From contig NZ_FRBF01000022.1 of NCBI RefSeq assembly GCF_900142545.1, forward strand, positions 1 through 43,413: a DNA stretch of 43,413 nt. Reading direction: 5' to 3'. Below the pieces are notes generated by a model. It was not told where the DNA came from and searched no databases. It saw only the letters and a list, made by a program, of their open reading frames with translations. This document shows, piece after piece, positions 42,477 to 43,413 of this stretch. The translations under genes and the position numbers were made by a program. Position 1 is the stretch's first letter; each line of letters begins with the position of its first letter. This stretch comes from Fibrobacter sp. UWT2. GTDB lineage: Bacteria > Fibrobacterota > Fibrobacteria > Fibrobacterales > Fibrobacteraceae.

Positions 42477-42594
42477 AAAGTACCGCCTAGGGGTTTAAAG
42501 TGATTCAAGATAAATATACAACAAAGGGGGTGTTTTTCGCCCTCAAAAAAGAAAATTTTTGGTTCGTTCTGGAAACAGGGGCTATAAAAAAGTG

Positions 42595-42600
42595 TATATT
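42595..42600 (+). promoter_or_regulatory. Possible -10 element of the rubrerythrin gene
   Basis: TATATT lies 34 nt before the rubrerythrin ATG, with GAAACA 17 nt upstream as a poor -35. The 157-nt gap 42477-42633 also serves the divergent DXS-like gene and is AT-rich. Confidence 0.4.
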
Positions 42601-42633
42601 CTTTTCGAGACACTTCAACCAAGAGAGGAATTT

Positions 42634-43173
42634 ATGGCAAACAAGTACGCCGGAACCCAGACCGAAAAGAACCTCCAGGCCGCCTTCGCAGGCGAATCCC
42701 AGGCTCGCAACAAGTACACCTACTTTGCAAGCTGCGCCAAGAAAGAAGGCTTCGAACAGATCGCAGAAATCTTCCTGAAGACAGCCGAAAACGAAAAGGA
42801 ACACGCCAAGCTGTGGTTCAAGGAATTGGACGGTATCGGTGACACCGCTGCTAACCTGAAGGCTGCTGCCGACGGCGAAAATTACGAATGGACCGACATG
42901 TACGAAGACTTCGCAAAGACTGCCGAAGCCGAAGGCTTTGCCGCTCTCGCCAAGAAGTTCCGCATGGTCGCCGCTATCGAAAAGCGCCACGAAGAACGTT
43001 ACCGCGCTCTCCTCAAGAACGTGGAAACCGCGGCCGTGTTCGAAAAGAGCGAAGTCAAGGTGTGGGAATGCCGCAACTGCGGTCACATCGTAGTTGGCAC
43101 CAAGGCTCCGGCCGCATGCCCCGTGTGCGCCCACCCGCAGTCCTTCTTCGAAGTGACCGCTGAAAACTATTAA
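42634..43173 (+). CDS. rbr: Rubrerythrin
   Basis: A 179-residue rubrerythrin, a non-haem di-iron peroxidase protecting anaerobes from hydrogen peroxide. ATG 42634 follows AGAGAGGA and gives [14 protein letters not shown]; the longer frame from 42559 has no such site. The ferritin-like four-helix part has the ligands in [26 protein letters not shown] and EKRHEERY. The rubredoxin-like C-terminal domain has [10 protein letters not shown] and [11 protein letters not shown]. It is a single-gene unit that would use reducing power from rubredoxin, fitting a strict anaerobe. Confidence 0.96.
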   Translation: MANKYAGTQTEKNLQAAFAGESQARNKYTYFASCAKKEGFEQIAEIFLKTAENEKEHAKLWFKELDGIGDTAANLKAAADGENYEWTDMYEDFAKTAEAEGFAALAKKFRMVAAIEKRHEERYRALLKNVETAAVFEKSEVKVWECRNCGHIVVGTKAPAACPVCAHPQSFFEVTAENY

Positions 43174-43223
43174 GACCGCTCGGCTCTATCGCATCAACAA
43201 GAATGTGATATCGCCTCGCTCTC

Positions 43224-43258
43224 GCAACCACGCCTCGTTAATACGAGGCGTTTGTTGC
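43224..43258. terminator. Long hairpin after rubrerythrin
   Basis: ACGCCTCGT (43230-43238) pairs perfectly with ACGAGGCGT (43243-43251) across TAAT, and GCAAC/GTTGC (43224-43228 with 43254-43258) extends the stem. The T tract is poor (TTTGTTG), so it may act as a terminator or simply protect the 3' end. Confidence 0.55.
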
Positions 43259-43290
43259 TCACAAACAATGCTGCATTTAATAGCAACAAG

Positions 43291-43323
43291 AAAAACCCCG
43301 CGATTGTATCGCGGGGCGTTTTT
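43291..43323. terminator. Bidirectional intrinsic terminator near the window end
   Basis: CCCCGCGAT (43296-43304) pairs perfectly with ATCGCGGGG (43308-43316) across TGT. An A5 tract precedes the stem and T5 follows after CG, so it can work on both strands. A gene beyond the window on the minus strand may share it. Confidence 0.85.
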
Positions 43324-43334
43324 GTAAGAACGAA

Positions 43335-43357
43335 AACCACCAGCTAGGCTGGTGGTT
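43335..43357. repeat. Perfect 10-bp hairpin, possible REP or IS-end element
   Basis: AACCACCAGC (43335-43344) pairs with GCTGGTGGTT (43348-43357) across TAG, with no T tract. Its look recalls REP-like hairpins and the ends of IS200/IS605 elements, but no transposase gene is in the window. The following bases up to 43413 hold a GAAGCCTTC palindrome and nothing else recognisable. Confidence 0.4.
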
Positions 43358-43413
43358 CTAAAGAAGCCTTCTGGCGGTGCTGAAAAAAAGAAATCCTTTG
43401 ATTATAATTGAAA

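Noticed and set aside
42559-42633. Longer rubrerythrin starting at 42559
   Set aside because: The extra 25 residues include the promoter region; ATG 42634 has a strong ribosome-binding site and the conserved family start.
1-43413. CRISPR array, rRNA genes, prophage or intact insertion sequence
   Set aside because: No regularly spaced repeats, no rRNA sequence, no transposase, integrase or phage structural genes were seen.

Overview
The window looks like a chromosomal segment of a Fibrobacter species (phylum Fibrobacterota, fibre-degrading gut or rumen bacteria). The grounds are two small lipoproteins carrying what I recognise as the Fibrobacter succinogenes major paralogous domain, a dense set of secreted plant-cell-wall hydrolases (GH8, GH26, two GH45, GH11), C-terminal tails resembling type IX secretion sorting domains, and a coding style rich in CTC, GAA and AAG codons. 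No database search was possible, so family calls rest on motifs, lengths and context.

Layout. Positions 1-13102 hold an information-processing supercluster on the + strand: end of tuf, rpmG, tRNA-Trp, secE, nusG, rplK, rplA, rplJ, rplL, rpoB, rpoC, rpsL, rpsG. There is an attenuator-like hairpin between rplL and rpoB and a good promoter just before rpsL. Positions 13220-18429 hold a hypothetical exported protein, a GH8 enzyme whose signal peptide is broken by a one-base frameshift in an A7 run, a GH26 enzyme, and a divergent regulator with two winged-helix domains fused to a sugar-binding-like sensor. Positions 18557-25279 hold enolase with an odd Cys/Lys tail, two tandem GH45 lipoprotein endoglucanases, a PorV/PorQ-like outer-membrane protein and a sensor-less sigma-54 activator. 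Positions 25376-31070 hold surface lipoproteins, a GLUG-repeat protein and aspartokinase, the last behind a structured leader.

Positions 31071-33424 form an AT-rich accessory block of three unrecognised minus-strand genes. It is followed by a + strand group (33621-36087): a HicA-like small protein, a radical-SAM-like protein without its iron-sulfur cysteines, and a B12-binding-type radical SAM enzyme. Positions 36125-43173 return to Fibrobacter-type content: GH11 xylanase, a DUF4434-like protein, a DUF975 membrane protein, a GDSL/SGNH esterase, another major-paralogous lipoprotein, a DXS-like enzyme with a rebuilt substrate pocket, and rubrerythrin.

The secreted hydrolases would act together on cellulose, xylan and mannan or mixed-link glucan. 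The PorV/PorQ-like protein and sorting-like tails suggest that some of them use a type IX-like route. The strongest candidates for undescribed biology are the radical SAM pair with its AT-rich neighbour, the DXS-like paralogue, and the structured leader of the aspartokinase gene.
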